Assembly (NCBI RefSeq): GCF_901709675.1 | Contig: NC_051095.1 | Span: forward strand, 18,998,456 to 19,062,455 | From: Syngnathus acus | Lineage: Eukaryota > Chordata > Actinopteri > Syngnathiformes > Syngnathidae | Reading direction: 5' to 3' | Length of the DNA stretch: 64,000 bases | Shown: one piece after another, positions 22,381-35,334 of the stretch | Layout: each line of letters starts with the position of its first letter | Numbering within the stretch: the stretch's first letter is position 1 | Position numbers and translations under genes: made by a program | Notes under the pieces: model-generated | What the model saw: the letters and a program-made list of their open reading frames with translations, nothing else | The model's database searches: none | What the model was told of the DNA's origin: nothing

Positions 22381-22907
22381 TTGGCCCGAATATAAGACAA
22401 CCCTGATTATAAGACGACCCCCTCTTTTTCAAGACTCAAGTTTGAAAAAAGACTTTTTGAACACCAAATTTAATTTTTATACAGAAAATAATTACAGTAT
22501 ATCTGAAACAAATGATTATAACAATATATTCGAGAGAAAAAGCATGCTATTTTGCCTCATTCACATCATGCACAAACTATCACATCTTAATATCTGAACA
22601 TTTAAATATGTAAACTAAAGCTTAAACACATTTGTAAATGAATGGCTTCTGGTTTTACCATTTTCTGTTATCTCTTATTTTCTTCTCTTTTCTTTCTTAC
22701 CGCTATTTTTATTTTTCTTCTTCATGCTACCGCTATTTTTATTTTTATTCTTCGTGACTGGGGAGTTAAGTTCAGCATTCACTTTAAAGATATCTGGCGA
22801 CATCTAGCGTTGTGAATGGGTATAATGTCTAGACCCCGAATGTAAGACGACCCCCACTTTTTCAGTCTTATTTCAATGCAAAAAACACCGTCTTATATTC
22901 GGGCCAA
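22381..22907. mobile_element. TA-flanked TIR DNA transposon, second type
   Basis: The left end TTGGCCCGAATATAAGAC and right end GTCTTATATTCGGGCCAA are perfect inverted repeats flanked by TA on both sides. Inner copies of the ATAAGACGACCCC word lie near both ends (22410-22422 and 22851-22863, the latter as GTAAGACGACCCCC). There is no coding sequence in the 527 bp. The interior repeats ACCGCTATTTTTATTTTT twice (near 22701 and 22730). Its layout of ends with inner copies of the same word resembles the GCGACTTATA family. Confidence 0.8.
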
Positions 22908-22909
22908 TA

Positions 22910-24570
22910 CGGTATATGACTTCCATTCTCCCCGAAAAAACTTCATTATGACTTGTTAAAAATTATATGTTATAATTCGGCTGGTTTTCTAATTCTCACC
23001 ATGAAAACAATTACTTTATTCAGATATGATGGTCATTTCTAAATATTGTAATGATAATGCAAATAAAAAAGAATAAAAATAAGATTCTATTGTCAAATTG
23101 GGTTAATCTTAACATAACATTTTACACAATTATAAAAGAACTAACTCTGGAAAATTGAATTTGTTCTCGTTCTTTCACGACTTGTTAGGCTTTTTGATGG
23201 CAATAACAAATTGTTTATATGATATAATGTTTATACCTTATATTGTAATATATTTCTTTAGAAGTCTAATTTCAATATCGTAATATGTCTATGTATAATT
23301 TCGTCTATAAAATGAACACTGAATTATATAATTTAATATTTATTAATTTATTAATATAAAATATTTTTCATCGAAAAACAATCTTCATTTTTGTTAATGA
23401 CAGCTTTTTAATGTAAGAATTTTTTTCTATAAGAAAAATTCAACTTTTTGTAACTTGATTGTGGTGACAATATGATTGATCGTAACAATATATATGCATT
23501 TTCATTTAATATTTAACTTATTTTCATTTTTAAAGTCATTATATTAAAAGGTTTTACCTCCCAAAAATCGTCACTTTATTGACAGACTGCTGCTGACACG
23601 TCCGAACACTTTGTCACAACCACTAGTTGTCATAGTAGCATCCATGTTAGGGACAGAATGTAAAAACCAGAAGGTCGAGGAGCAAATCTGTGTTTATTTA
23701 TTTTTAAAAAAAGCATGATCTAATCTAGACAGATGACAGGCCCAAGCAGTTAAACATCTGCGTAAATCAGCATGATTGACGGCAAATTTTTATTTTTACA
23801 TTTTAATGATGACCCCCCGCAGTATTTTTTCATTTTCTATCGTCGCCACTTGCTCTGACTAACACTTATTTAAATCAGCATTGACGTGCTCACTCGGACC
23901 CCGCCGGCATCAGAAAAGCCAAAATAGGTGCTCAGTGAGTCTTTCCGTACAACATCGAAAATCACTTGTTGGAATGCTGAGCTTTTTTTCTTTCTGTCCT
24001 TTTTATCTGTTAGCGTCAAAGCTTTAGAGCAATTACAAGCTGTCTTCAGGGAAGCAGCAGTGAGTGGGAGGTGCCAGGAGGTCGGGAAGGGGGGTGGCTT
24101 TGGGTGTGACCCTGGCTCACATCTCAACATGGTGTTTGTTCACGCTAATGTGTTTGCACTGTGTTCCCCGCAGCCACAGAAGCTTCGTTGTAGGCCACCG
24201 TGATCAAAACGAGATGGTCATGAAAAGGCGCCAGAGGACGGATGGGCGAATGTGACGGACTATGATTGCAGTGGATGTTCTGCAGTCCTTGTACAAATGA
24301 GTGAACACTAGTAAACGAGAGAATATAGGGTGTATCAAAGCTGGTAGGTGGCAAGTTATGGGACGGGCAGCGTTTCCCAACATCTCACTCTCGCCACAAC
24401 CCTTCTTAAGCAAAGCTGGGGTGTTTTCTTCAATTGCCAGCCATGGCATACAGTAACTGTCCATGTTTGTGTGTGCGTGCGTGCATGTGTGATAGTGAGG
24501 GAGAGCAGGTGTCAGCAAACTGTGCCATGTGTATCTGAAGAAAGAGCTTGTTTGCATGTTTTGGTATAAC
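22910..24570. other. Interval without recognised gene
   Basis: Very AT-rich (22910-23580), then mixed. 24060-24170 is GC-richer and contains a consensus-like acceptor (GTTCCCCGCAG) but no open frame behind it. (GT)n-like words near 24465-24490. Confidence 0.5.
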
Positions 24571-24574
24571 GGAT

Positions 24575-24715
24575 TGATGACCAGGGTTAGAGTTTCAAAC
24601 GAGGATTTCAAATCTGCTTTTTGGGACAGAATGAAAATTTCAAACAAAGGTTAGGGATTAATAATTTGGGTTTTAAGGCAATATTATGTTTAGGTAAGGT
24701 TTCAAAAAAGCTAGC
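24575..24715 (-). repeat. TTGAAACCCTAA-type degenerate tract, reverse orientation
   Basis: On the plus strand GGGTTAGAGTTTCAAAC, GATTTCAAATC, AATTTCAAACAAAGGTTAGGG and AAGGTTTCAAA appear. Reversed, they match the repeat at 960-3600. Confidence 0.5.
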
Positions 24716-25228
24716 AATGTCTTCTATTGTACTTTTTTAAATAAAATAATAAAAAATAAATAATAAAAGTTTAACCTCAGAAAAATTCAGCATTTATGAC
24801 ACTGAGACTTTTTTGTGATGACAAAGACGTTTCAGAGCGGTTGCCTGTCCATGAGAGTCCACCTGAGACACTTTTGATGGCAAATAATGATTTTTACATC
24901 TCCTCTTACTGGCAATGCACCTTCTTTTTAGGTTAAGTTGCCCATAGTAGCGTTTTATGTTTAGGTAAGGTTTCAAAAAAGCTAGCAATGTCTTCTATTG
25001 TACTTTTTTAAATAAAATGTATGCCTGTCCTAAACAAGAAGTTTAACCTCAGAAGAATTCAGCATTTATGACACTGAGACTTTTTTGTGATGACAAAGAC
25101 GTTTCAGAGCGGTTGCCTGTCCATGAGAGTCCACCTGAGACACTTTTGATGGCAAATAATGATTTTTATATCTCCTCTTACTGGCAATGCACCTTCTTTT
25201 TAGGTTATGTTGCCCATAGTAGCGTTTT
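24686..25228. repeat. 271-bp tandem duplication, two units
   Basis: ATGTTTAGGTAAGGTTTCAA starts at 24687 and 24958. Each unit then carries GTCTTCTATTGTACTTTTT, TTCAGCATTTATGACACTG and TTGCCCATAGTAGCGTTTTA. The units are almost identical except for about 30 bp after the AAATAAAAT word (24750-24775 versus 25019-25042), where one has an A/T-rich filler and the other GTATGCCTGTCC. Confidence 0.9.
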
Positions 25229-25839
25229 ACGGCTCTGTAAAAAAATGCAATCAAGCGTCCAATCCAATTACTGTCATCATCGTGATGTATTAAAGTCAAT
25301 TCTGTGGAGCTGGGCTTATTAAAGTGGATTCCAGGGGTCATTTGCTGCTTAATTGACTCGCCAGAGAACAGCAAAGCACACAGCCAAGAGGGTTTTCTCG
25401 CAGTGGAGGTGTCCCGCGTGGCCGCAGGTGCATATCGCCAAGCTTGCGTTCCAGGCGTTAAGGGCGGCCTCGGGAAAACGGCGGGGAAACAAGGAGTGAC
25501 TAAAGTCAACGCAGAGAGGTCAAGTAGAAAATGTTGAAATACTGTAGCTCAGTGACAGTGGGGAAATAATTGAGTGCGAGCAGCAAACTTGTTGGTGGGG
25601 TCTCGGGTAAAAAATAATGCTATCGGGCCAGAGGGAATTGCGGCGGTTTGTCAGGACGATGAAACGGAGGTGGATTTGACCGCGAGGTGACAGGAGCTTG
25701 CAGGTAACAGTTTGTGGACATGCACAATGTAGAACTACACAAAGGAATCTGAAAGTGTGATACAGTAGTTTAAGTTTTTTTTTTTTCCCCAATTCAATAC
25801 AGTATTTGTTAAACACAGTTCAGTTGTATATAACCTTTC

Positions 25840-26325
25840 TGTACAATACATCTGACCACATGATATTCTCCCAATCCTCTTCTGGATCATCCATAAACTC
25901 TCTGGCAAACTTCATAAACTGGCTTTAGCAGGGTGCACTGCAAGATTTGATTCCATCAGCCCCGTCATGTGCTCATGATGCTAACTTTTGTTACTTTGCT
26001 CCCAGCTTTCTGCAGGCCATTCACCAGTGTCGTTGTGGGATTTTTGCTCACCGTTTTCATGATCATTTTGATCCCACAGGGATGTTATCTTGCATGGAGC
26101 CCCAAACCGGCCCTTTGCGTGTCTGTTACTGGCATAATACTCATTTTCCACCAACATTTTCAAATAGATTCTCGTAAAGTCCTAAAATGTGATTTTCAGG
26201 ATTTTTTTTCACATCCTGTTTCTTTCAGTTAAAGTGTACCTATGAGAAAAATTACAGACCTCTGTCATAATTTTAAGTGGGAGCAATTGCACAATCAGTG
26301 GGTGACTAAACACCGTTTTGGCATA
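25840..26325 (-). pseudogene. Tc1/mariner-like transposon relic
   Basis: Read on the minus strand this is the decayed remains of a Tc1-type transposase gene and one terminus. On the plus strand CTGGATCATCCATAAACTCTC, TTTTGCTCACCGTTTTCATG and TTGCATGGAGCCCC correspond to antisense coding blocks. GAAGTGTACC-like (AAAGTGTACCTATGAG) and AAGTGGGAGCAATTGCACAATC near 26230-26310 are the terminal region of a familiar fish Tc1 family. Large deletions remove the catalytic DDE region. Confidence 0.65.
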
Positions 26326-26329
26326 GTCT

Positions 26330-27655
26330 CTATATAGTATGTAAAATATTATAATCATATAAATTATTCGATTTTATTCGGCTCTTATTAGATGATGTCA
26401 GCTCAGATGACGAGTCACACACATGGATATAACCGTAGCGTTTGTTTTTGTCTTGGTAAGACTTTGTGAATATTGTTTCACATGTAGGCTTGCCATGTTT
26501 TAAAGACGATAGTGAACAAAGTCCAGTACATATAGTGATTTTTTTTCCATTGTGCTTTCTTGCCCCGTGTGCCTCCAGTTAGTAATGTGAGACAACAAAG
26601 ATATTATTTTACAAAAAAAAAAAAAGCACAGGCGATGTAGATATCTGAGTCAGTCAGTGAAGAAAAAAAAAAAAAAGTTCTCTTTCTCCAGTATTGTCCT
26701 GTTTGTGCCACAGAAATGGATCCTGGCACACCATCTGGATGGATATCTCAATTCCCAAAATACATTTAGAGAAAGGAGAAGGAGTATGTCGGGTTGGTGG
26801 GTTGCGGTGTGTGTGTGTTGTTGTGTTGAAGAAGCACAGATGTTTCCTTGGTAAAAGTCATTTTGGCACTGTGGCATGTATATAACAAGGCCATTGCACA
26901 GCTGGAAAATAGAGTGAGTGGCGGAGCAGCTTGGCTACAGCTGTTATGTTCTGTCCCAAGACAAGTTGAGGGAGTCACTATATGGTGAGGAAAACAAAGA
27001 ACGAAGAAAACTCCATTACTGTAAAACCCCGTGATGTATACGAGTGACACGGAGTAGCAGGCAGCAAACGGTGGTATTAATTTGCGATGGGAGAAAAATA
27101 TAGCTCAGTCAAATCATAATCATGTTGCTTTTTGTTTGTGGGTTTGTCCGTACATTTTTTGCTGTAGTTCTGGTTGGACAATTTTCTCCTTCTTGATGTG
27201 GCTCGCAATTTTAATGCTCTTAAAACAATAAATGTGACAGAAGGTCAACAACGTAATCGGTTGTTGATGAACCTATGGCAGCCTCGCAGCAGAGCAGCAA
27301 TGTCAGTGTACAAGTAGACAAAAGGTACACCTGCAAACGGGAGCTCCATGAATTATAAAACAATGAGCGACAACTGTTTTCGATTAGCGACTGCTGATTG
27401 CATTACAGCCTGTATAAAAAGCATCTTGCGCCCTGCTGAGCTGTAGCAACACTTACCTTTAATTTGCTCACTCATAGCACGGACAACTTGTCAGGGAAAA
27501 CAAAACAACCCTGGGAACAACCAAAACACGACACGGTTGTAAATAAATAGGGATGGGGTTGGGCATGGGTGAAAGTGGCTCACGGGAGGATCGCGGCATT
27601 CATTAGAATCTTGTCTTGACTGCGTCAAACCAAAATGGCTGACTTTCTGGTTCTT
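26330..27655. other. Interval without recognised gene
   Basis: Unique DNA with poly-A runs at about 26613-26625 and 26662-26676. No element ends or exon-like islands recognised. Confidence 0.5.
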
Positions 27656-27660
27656 TCCGA

Positions 27661-27972
27661 AAATCTATCCATCCATTACAGTATCTGTACTGCTTAGGGT
27701 TACATGTGTGCTGGATCCAATCCCGCCTGACTTTGGCCGAGAGGACAAGTACACCCTGAAATGCTTGCCAGCCAATCACAGGGCACACACTGACTAACTA
27801 GTCACATTCACACCTTTGGGCAATTTAGTCTTGTTTTTAGAATGTGAATGGAACGCGAAATACCCACAGAAAACCCACACAAGCATAGGGAGAACATGCA
27901 AACTTCCCACAAGAAGGCCCAGATTTGAACCCATAACCTCAGAACAGTGCTAACCAATAGTCCACATCGCAT
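27661..27972 (-). mobile_element. Old V-SINE-type SINE
   Basis: Reading down from 27972: a TTGGTTAGCACTGTTCTGAGG tRNA-like head, GGGTTCAAATCTGGGCC (B box), GTTTGCATGTTCTCCCTATG, GTGTGGGTTTTCTGTGGGTA, GGCTGGCAAGCATTTCAGGG and an ATGGATGGATAGAT tail. Substitutions are spread throughout, so it is clearly older than the copies at 46456 and 62895. Short frames across it are incidental. Confidence 0.8.
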
Positions 27973-28369
27973 ACTTACCAACTTGATCAATTTTAAATCT
28001 CCCGCCTAACTCCCAATCAGTCATTTCTACAGCTAATTTTCCAATTTTACGGTGAAGTAAACAGTGTACAATTTAGGAAATTTTCTCCGAGAAGGGCTAT
28101 TGCCCAGCCAAACCATCCAGCGAGCACTCATCCTCAGAGAACAGGCGCCTTGATGTTTTGAAGCAGATGTAATGCGTCCTTAACGATGTTTTTTTGAATA
28201 GACCAGGGTGACCAGCAGATTTTCTTGGAAATCAATGCCGTAGCAGATTTCTATGAAAACCCAGTTGCGGTCACCAAGCAGTGGAAAATATTTATTCTGA
28301 AATTAATAGAAGAAATTGAAGAAAGAATGACTGTATAATGACTGTATTTTTTAGTTTTTATATCCACCT

Positions 28370-28733
28370 ATTCTTGTGGACCAATCAAGATGAGGGAACT
28401 GCAGCGGATCCTCGAAGACACTGCCAGGACAATCGAGGGCACTTCGCTTTGACTTGGACATCCACTTTTTCTTTGATTTTTTTACATTATGTATTTTATG
28501 TGCCCTCTCTGCATCCATTGCAGCCGGGTGATCCTGAAAGGGGGCTCCTCCCATCTGTGGTCCCTTCTCATGGTTTCTCATTTTTCCCCTAGTTGAGTTT
28601 TTCCTTGCCCTCTTGGGAGCTTAAGATCAGGATGCTTTGAGAATAATTGTCAATTTGTTTTGTCTATGTGAAGCCCTTTGAGACTGCTTGTGATTTAGGG
28701 CTAAATAAATAAACTTGACTTGACTTGACTATG
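28370..28733 (+). mobile_element. L2 LINE 3' end, truncated copy
   Basis: This matches 7575-7941 of the intact L2: GCCCTCTCTGCATCCATTGC, ATCCTGAAAGGGGGCTCC, TGAAGCCCTTTGAGACTGCT and an AAATAAACTTGACTTGACTTGAC tail. Nothing of ORF2 remains; extreme 5' truncation is usual for LINE insertions. Confidence 0.88.
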
Positions 28734-28734
28734 C

Positions 28735-30239
28735 CAAAAGAGCTTTTATGTGAGTACAATAGAATAATAACATATAAAAGTTTGAGAACAGTCAAAATTA
28801 CGCTTCTGGTAGTTCCAGTGCTAAAGGCAACTGGTGCGGTCATCATTGGGTCGCTCTTTTGCACTTTGTTCAAAATCATGTCTGTTATTTATTCTTCTCA
28901 GGAAGATGGTGGCACAGTCAGTGGCCAACACTGTAATTTGATGTGCATAGTAAATTAATTGTTGTGCAACCTCATTTTTTAGCTTTATCTGACATTGATT
29001 TTATAGCATAAAACCGCTCATTTATCCATTGTCCTCAATGGTAAACAGAGTAATTAATCAGAGAAACGGCTCTGTATGCATAATTTTCATCTTCATGCGG
29101 TAAACATGAGGCGGAAACCTGGCAGAGAAACTGGGCTAATATGCTGATGAAAAAAAGTCACCTTATTTTTCACAACCCAAAGTTGGCAAGTATGATATCG
29201 TTAGCTAACATTTATTTTTCAATAATAGGCAACAGTTGGTTAATTCCTATGGCATTTAGTTGTACAATTTCTCATTTGTAATGACCAAATTAATTCACCT
29301 GCACAATTTTCGCTAAAGGGGACAAGAAATATCTCTTTCCAACCAACAACCCCTTGGATTGAAATCTGAAATCGACTGCAAACAATAATGTGAAGACTGG
29401 ACATGAAGCAGCACATCCAAAGGGGGAGCTTTAGCAAATGTGCAAATGAACTGCCAAGGACCCAATAGTGCTTTGTTCCCCAACTTGTTCTTGCATCGCC
29501 TTCAAGATATCTGGGTGACGAATCCCAAATTTAAAAACCACCTATTTAATTGTATTTAAATATTAAATATTATCGCCCTTTGAAAAAGTTCTAACAAGTG
29601 CTGCACGCCTCACTGATGCTTATGCAAAACACAGAAGTGGGGAGAATTCAAAAGAAAACTGCTTTAATAATGAATGTCCACAACGACGGGGGGATTTTTT
29701 TTAAAAAGGGGGGAGCAGACCGCATCAGCAGATCTGGGACAAACAAGTAGGACAAGCGGGGCTTCTTCATGCTGCCTGCAAATTTTTGACTCGTCACCCT
29801 GTTTTCCTCAAGGCAATTCGAGAGCAGGGGGAAACAAATAACTCAGCACTTGAGTCCTTTGCAACTCATTTGTGCCTGTTTATATTTTCTGCCTGCTTAC
29901 TTTCACTTCCCGTAGTTGTGTCACGCTAACACGATATCTACTTGCATTAAATTATTCACAGTAGTCCTTGTTTGATGATGCTCCCTTTGCTTGCGCTGCT
30001 TTCTGATTATGAAATCAGATTTCAGCAATGGGTGGTGCTTGTGTCCAAAGTGCAGGTGAACAAAATTTGATGCACATTCCCTGCAACCACTCTGAATTTG
30101 ATTTGGCAATGCCAGTCTCAATCAGCGTGCATGGATTCTTTTTGTTGTTGTTGAAAATTCAGCCACTGAAAGCAGGCAGTTTCAATGTGTGACGTAAAAG
30201 TTGGTATACATGGACAGACAGGTTAACAGAAGACACAAT
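28735..30239. other. Interval without recognised gene
   Basis: AT-rich unique DNA. 29030-29140 has a less repetitive, CNE-like texture but no coding evidence. Confidence 0.45.
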
Positions 30240-31010
30240 CAACATAGTGCTCTGCACAGCCCTAATACACTTGGACTTCATCAGTAACAGCCCTTGGACT
30301 GTCAGGGTTGGAAACAACACCTCCTTCATTCTCATTCTGAACATTGGAGACAAAGCAATTAAGTTTGCTCAGTCCCCTCCCCTCCTTCCCCATCACACAT
30401 CTCCCATTCACCCTATCAAAACCATCAAAACATTTATTGAAAATGGCAACCTTGTTGGCATGATCAGGGATAAAGGATGAGTCAGCCGACAAGGAGAAGG
30501 TCCCACATCAACGATGATGTCAAATCAACAACCTGGACCTGACTACAGCAAAGATAAAGGAGATCATTATAAACTTCTGAAAATTCAGCAGCGCCGAGCT
30601 CACAAGACTCTATCAATGGAGAGGAGATAAAAAGTATGGAAAGCTTCCAGTCCCTATGTGTCCACATCTCACAAGACCTCACCTGGTCCACAAACATCTC
30701 CTACCAGGTGAAGAATGTTTTTGATTTATTCAAGAAACTATGCCAAGCAGGTGCTGCAAATAGAGTGGGTGACTGGATGTACGCCATCCTAAGAGACACC
30801 TACACTGGAAGCCTACTGTGGAAAGCCAGTGGAATCATGAAGGACCACGGCCACTCACTTTTCTCCCTGCTTCCCTTTAGAGAACCCCAAATGACACTAA
30901 AGTCTAGAATCCAATTAGTCTCAAAAACAGCCCGTACCATCAACTGCTGAAATGCAACTACCTTTGGCCCTGAGGCCCACTTGTTGTCATGACAATAAAT
31001 CTGAATCTAA
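30240..31010 (+). pseudogene. Decayed LINE reverse-transcriptase fragment
   Basis: Translated pieces retain the order of a Rex1/CR1-like reverse transcriptase: VRVGNNTSFILILN near 30300 (normally followed by G-PQGCVLSP, lost here), a remnant of the FADDT block near 30430-30460 (FIENGNLVGMIRD), ESFQSLCVHISQDLTWSTN near 30640-30690 (normally ESFKFLG), and a C-terminal HGHSLFSLLP segment near 30850-30880. It ends with GTTGTCATGACAATAAATCTGAATC near 30995. Stops, frame changes and loss of both catalytic aspartates show it is dead. Confidence 0.65.
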
Positions 31011-32019
31011 ATCTTGAAGCAACCAAGATAATTTTATTTTAGAGATTATTTGTGATGGTTTGAAGCATCCAATTTTAAACCATGTGATGGGTGACATTAC
31101 ATACACAATTTGAATTCTCAGGGATCATTTGAGAATAGTGCAGTGAAGTCTACTGGCTACTTTTGAAACACAAAACTCTACCCGCAAGTTCTGAGCTTGA
31201 ATTAACTTTCTGTGTATCATAAACACCCCATCCTGAAGAGATTCATATCGCACCCTGCTGGCAGAAAAATGTAGATGATATCTTCAGGCCTAAATGTAAA
31301 AATGTCTCATCATATATTTACAAAATATGAGATGAGTTAAACATCTGCCAAATGAGTGGAGGATGAAAGGGAGGATTTTAAATGTTGAGCCTGCATGACA
31401 AAAATCAAGAATGTGTGATTACTCTTCATTTTTGGCAACATGCAGAATAAAACCGCTAAAACCATCGCTATTTGTCTGGTGACTACTCAGCACACGAAAG
31501 CTTCCTGAAGTGGTACATCATAATCTAGCGCCTTAAAATGAAAAAGCTCTTGCCAGTATCAGAGATTTGTTTTCATTCTGCCTGGGATTAGTAGCTCGAA
31601 ATATGTATTACTTACCACCACCCCTGACAACACACACATACACCAAAGGAGTGATTTACTAATTCCAACTGCTCTGCCTCACAAACAATGATGTTTTCAG
31701 ATGGCAGTGAATTGATGGCTCGTTGGTTTGAGGGGATGATTCTGCTGGTTATCGCTATTTTAACTGTTGAGTGGCTCTAGTGACTGACATGATCAGAGCA
31801 CTCAAACTGATTGGCCTTTCGATGTGCCGACGTGTCGTCATGCTGCTTCAATCAGATTAATCAAGGGATAGAGTTTGATTTTGCACTATCATAAAGATTG
31901 CAACACAGTACGGCAAAGAGATTTTGTACAAGTGATTTTGTCTGATTGCCACTAAATATGAACCATTAGATGAGACACATGGGCAAAGTATGATGGCTTG
32001 TCATTGAAAATGAAATGAA
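31011..32019. other. Interval without recognised gene
   Basis: Unique AT-rich DNA; I see no element ends or coding structure. Confidence 0.45.
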
Positions 32020-32745
32020 TAAGTCGACTCCACAAGGTCAATCCATTTCACTTCAGTCACAGTAACATGACATTTGGAGAGCATGTTTATCATGAGTTGA
32101 CTCACAAAAATGTCTCGAGAAGATTTTTGTGGAAATATACAAGGAGTCTGCTATTGTAGTTCAAAGTAACTATTAACGGGCACTCATATGGATAAGTTTT
32201 GAAATTCAACCCCTTGAAGTCAGTTTCCTTTAGAAGCATGATATTTGGTCAAAATGTCTATCATGAGTAAATTCACAAAAGAAATTCTAAAGAAGTAATA
32301 TTAAAAAAAAAAAAACAGGAATAATTTTTTTTGAAGTGGCGATTTTGGACTCAGCGGGTTAATTTTTGCCTTAAGGGATCCATTTGTAAACTCAGCCCTA
32401 AGGCCAGTTAGCCTTAGCAACATGCAATTTGGTAGGGATGTCTATTCTGAAGTAAAAACGCATAAAAGCCTCAAACACCCATGCCTAGAAAGACACAGTT
32501 AGTTAAATATTTGTGGTCATTGTCGGTAATTTTATTTTATTTTTACCCAAGAAGAACTCCACAAGATTTGATGTTATTTCAACCAAACCTAAATCATGTA
32601 TACAAAAGAGAAAGCCATATTGTGAAGCGTTTTAGTTATCAGCATTACATGATGGCGGAGCATGGCAGTTCAATGATTCACCACAAAACCCCAAACTCTC
32701 ATAACTCTGTTAAAACACTGTGGCATAAAAACCGGCAAGTGTAAA
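32020..32745. repeat. Dispersed repeat, copy 1 of pair with 50150-50880
   Basis: Shared phrases are CTCCACAAGGTCAA, AACATGACATTTGGA, GGCATGTCTATCATAA-like words and CACAAAAnTGTCT-like words. They occur in several diverged sub-units of roughly 150-190 bp (starting near 32032, 32200 and 32390). The segment CCACAAAACCCCAAACTC near 32680 pairs with GCCGTAAACTCCAAACTC near 50463. The family is not recognised. Confidence 0.5.
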
Positions 32746-35334
32746 TGTTTTTCAGCAAGGCAGGAACGACAATATTAATGGTGCCTTTCCAATGACTATT
32801 ACTTTTAATGCCTTTGTGCCATGTGCCGATTATAAACTCGGTGCCTCAAGCAAATCATGATTTAATTGAAAATGATTAAAAGAAGGCATTTTGGACAATT
32901 AAATGCGCTTTTTGCTTCGTGTGTTTGAGAAAGAGCAGATGCACCGTACTTTGCTTGTGGCTCATTAGAGATATTTTTGATCCCACGTTGTACCTTTTGT
33001 CTTTAGAGCCACAAAACCGACACGGTGTTAAATATGAGGGGTGTACTGGTACATAGGGTGTCGTTAGACTTTAGCGCGTTTCTGTGTCATGCGTTAGCCA
33101 TACATCCACTCTGTAAACAACAAACACAGTGGAGCTAGGCCTCTGGGTAGTGGACATAGTGGCTAGCTTATGCTTTTGGCAGCATATTAATCGTATCAAT
33201 GTCCTAGGCAGTGCTAGTGCTCCTGGAATTGCCTCAACGTGTCTGAAAATGACCTCCCAAATCTCACTAGCTCTCCTTGCAAAGTTAGAAAGATTTGTTT
33301 CACCAGTTGCAATGATTGGTACTTAACAAACATAGATGGACATGTGTAACTTAACAAAAATACCCCCTAAAAAATGTCAAGGACTCATGCCCAAAACTGA
33401 ACTGGAATTTGTCCTTTTTAGTTCGAGGCATCCATCCATCCATCCATCCATCCATCCATCCATCCATCCATCCATCCATCCATCCATCCATTTGTACTTT
33501 AACAGACTACTACAAGAGAGGACTTGGGCATATCCAGCAAGCTAAGTGCACACGGTAATGTATGTAGTGGGGTAGGGCAGACCAGCTTGATCAATGGGAA
33601 GCTCAAGTTCTTTTATGTTTTGCAGTGTGTTACCTTACTGTGCCAAATGGGAACAACCACATAAATAAAACAATAAAAATATCTCTAGCTTTCATAGTCT
33701 TAGTTTTTCAAACAAGAAACACAATTGTTGTTTTCGCAAAAGACAAGAAGACAACTCAATGATGACTCCTTTGTCCAAGTGAATTTTATTTTCCCTGATA
33801 TTTGAGCATATTTCCTGACGTCACCTTATTTCCCATTGGTCACCTTCAATAAATCTCTTGTGTGAAGAACAAAAAAAAAAAAAAATCCGCTTTGTTCACA
33901 TGATTTGTCCCAAACTGAGTGATGGACTTCATGTGCAGATGATTCGTGTCATTACATAAGTACCCTCTGCCTAGGCCACTGACTCATAACAGTGTGCTGA
34001 TTTTATTAAAGTTATTATAAAGTTGATCTTTAAACATCAGGAAGTATTACTGTATGCTGGACCTCATTTGTCATTCAGTTGTGACACCGAGGAGGACTGC
34101 AGATGTTTGACCAGGTCTGAGCGAGTTAGTCGTGAGTTGATGGGGGTGGGGGAATCCGGACATTGTTCACTGATGTGTGAAAAGTGACATTTTGAAAAGA
34201 AGAGATCTGCAGTGGCAAGATAGTGAGGTCACCTGCTCATTGCTCATCGCTACAACTGGAAAGCTAGTTGTGAATGTCGTGAAGGTCATGCTATGCATTA
34301 AAACACATTCTGTAAGCATGTAAAAAGGACTGTTGCTACTGAAACCTTGAGCGCAACATCAACAGTTTTCTCTCTCAGTTCCAAGACTCTGTACTGAAGA
34401 GTTGATTATATATGATTACGTTTATGTTTGATGGAGGAAAGTGCAAGGGCAATTGTTTGTCTTCTTTTTAGGAAATGAGCAATGCAGACAAGTGCAACAC
34501 AAATGGTAGTAATATTGTCTTTTTAGGAAAGTGCAGCGTCCATAGTTCTAGTAAACCAACAATGCAGACTGTTGCGATAGTAACAGCCTGAACAAATTCT
34601 TCAAATCTTAAATCTGTTGTTGATAAGGAATCAATTTGTGTTGTTTTTAGGGAACAAAGGGTGCAGACAAGTGGGATGGAAACCGTTCTCTTAAAATCCC
34701 TCTTAGGGATGAGCTTCTCCTCATCTTCCCTTTGCCTGTCATTCACCATTTGGATGGCAGGAGTGGGTTGAAGTACACAGGTGTTGGGCCGCCAGCTGCC
34801 AGTCATCTCCAATCTTCTCTACATTAAACAGCGGAACTCCCCCGCCATGCAACCTCACCCCCTCGCTGCATGCGTCTCTTTGTTATAAAGTCTCCATCTT
34901 CTCACAGCTGTTCTTGTTCCAAACTCTTTCTGCAATCGTTTTCTGACCTCAAAATCAAGGAGAGCCTTCAAAACTAATGGAGATGGAGTCTATTTTAGTC
35001 TTAATATAGGCTACGAGGACTACGGCCAAGACAGACTGTCAATCTCAGCACTGAAACTGAAATGTTTACGCCAACAGTTTAGTCCCCTTTTTTTGCAGCC
35101 ACACAAGTCGTTGTATTTCTTTTATTCAGCATACTGGATTGAACAGTTTCAATTCTTTGTATAAAGGAGGACAAAAGTCCAGGGAGAGTCTGAACTGTGT
35201 TCAAGAACCGCCTGTGAGAATTGCGATGTTACGCCTGAGGTGAGTAAGTCTTAGGCTTAGTGAGGAAGCATTTCCTCAGACGCAAATAGAAAGATGGTTC
35301 CTCTACCTTTCATATGAAAAAATTCTCTGTTTTT
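32746..35334. other. Interval without gene; (CATC)n at 33429-33491
   Basis: A (CATC)n tract of about 16 units sits at 33429-33491. A poly-A run lies at 33870-33885. Around 34460-34680 a TTTTTAGG-AAxG-GCAGACAAGTG phrase recurs imperfectly. No gene structure. Confidence 0.5.

Noticed and set aside
24794-25509. Two similar minus-strand frames sharing a KRRCIASKRR-type segment, suggesting a duplicated exon
   Set aside because: The similarity follows directly from the 271-bp tandem DNA duplication, and no splice sites or homology support coding.
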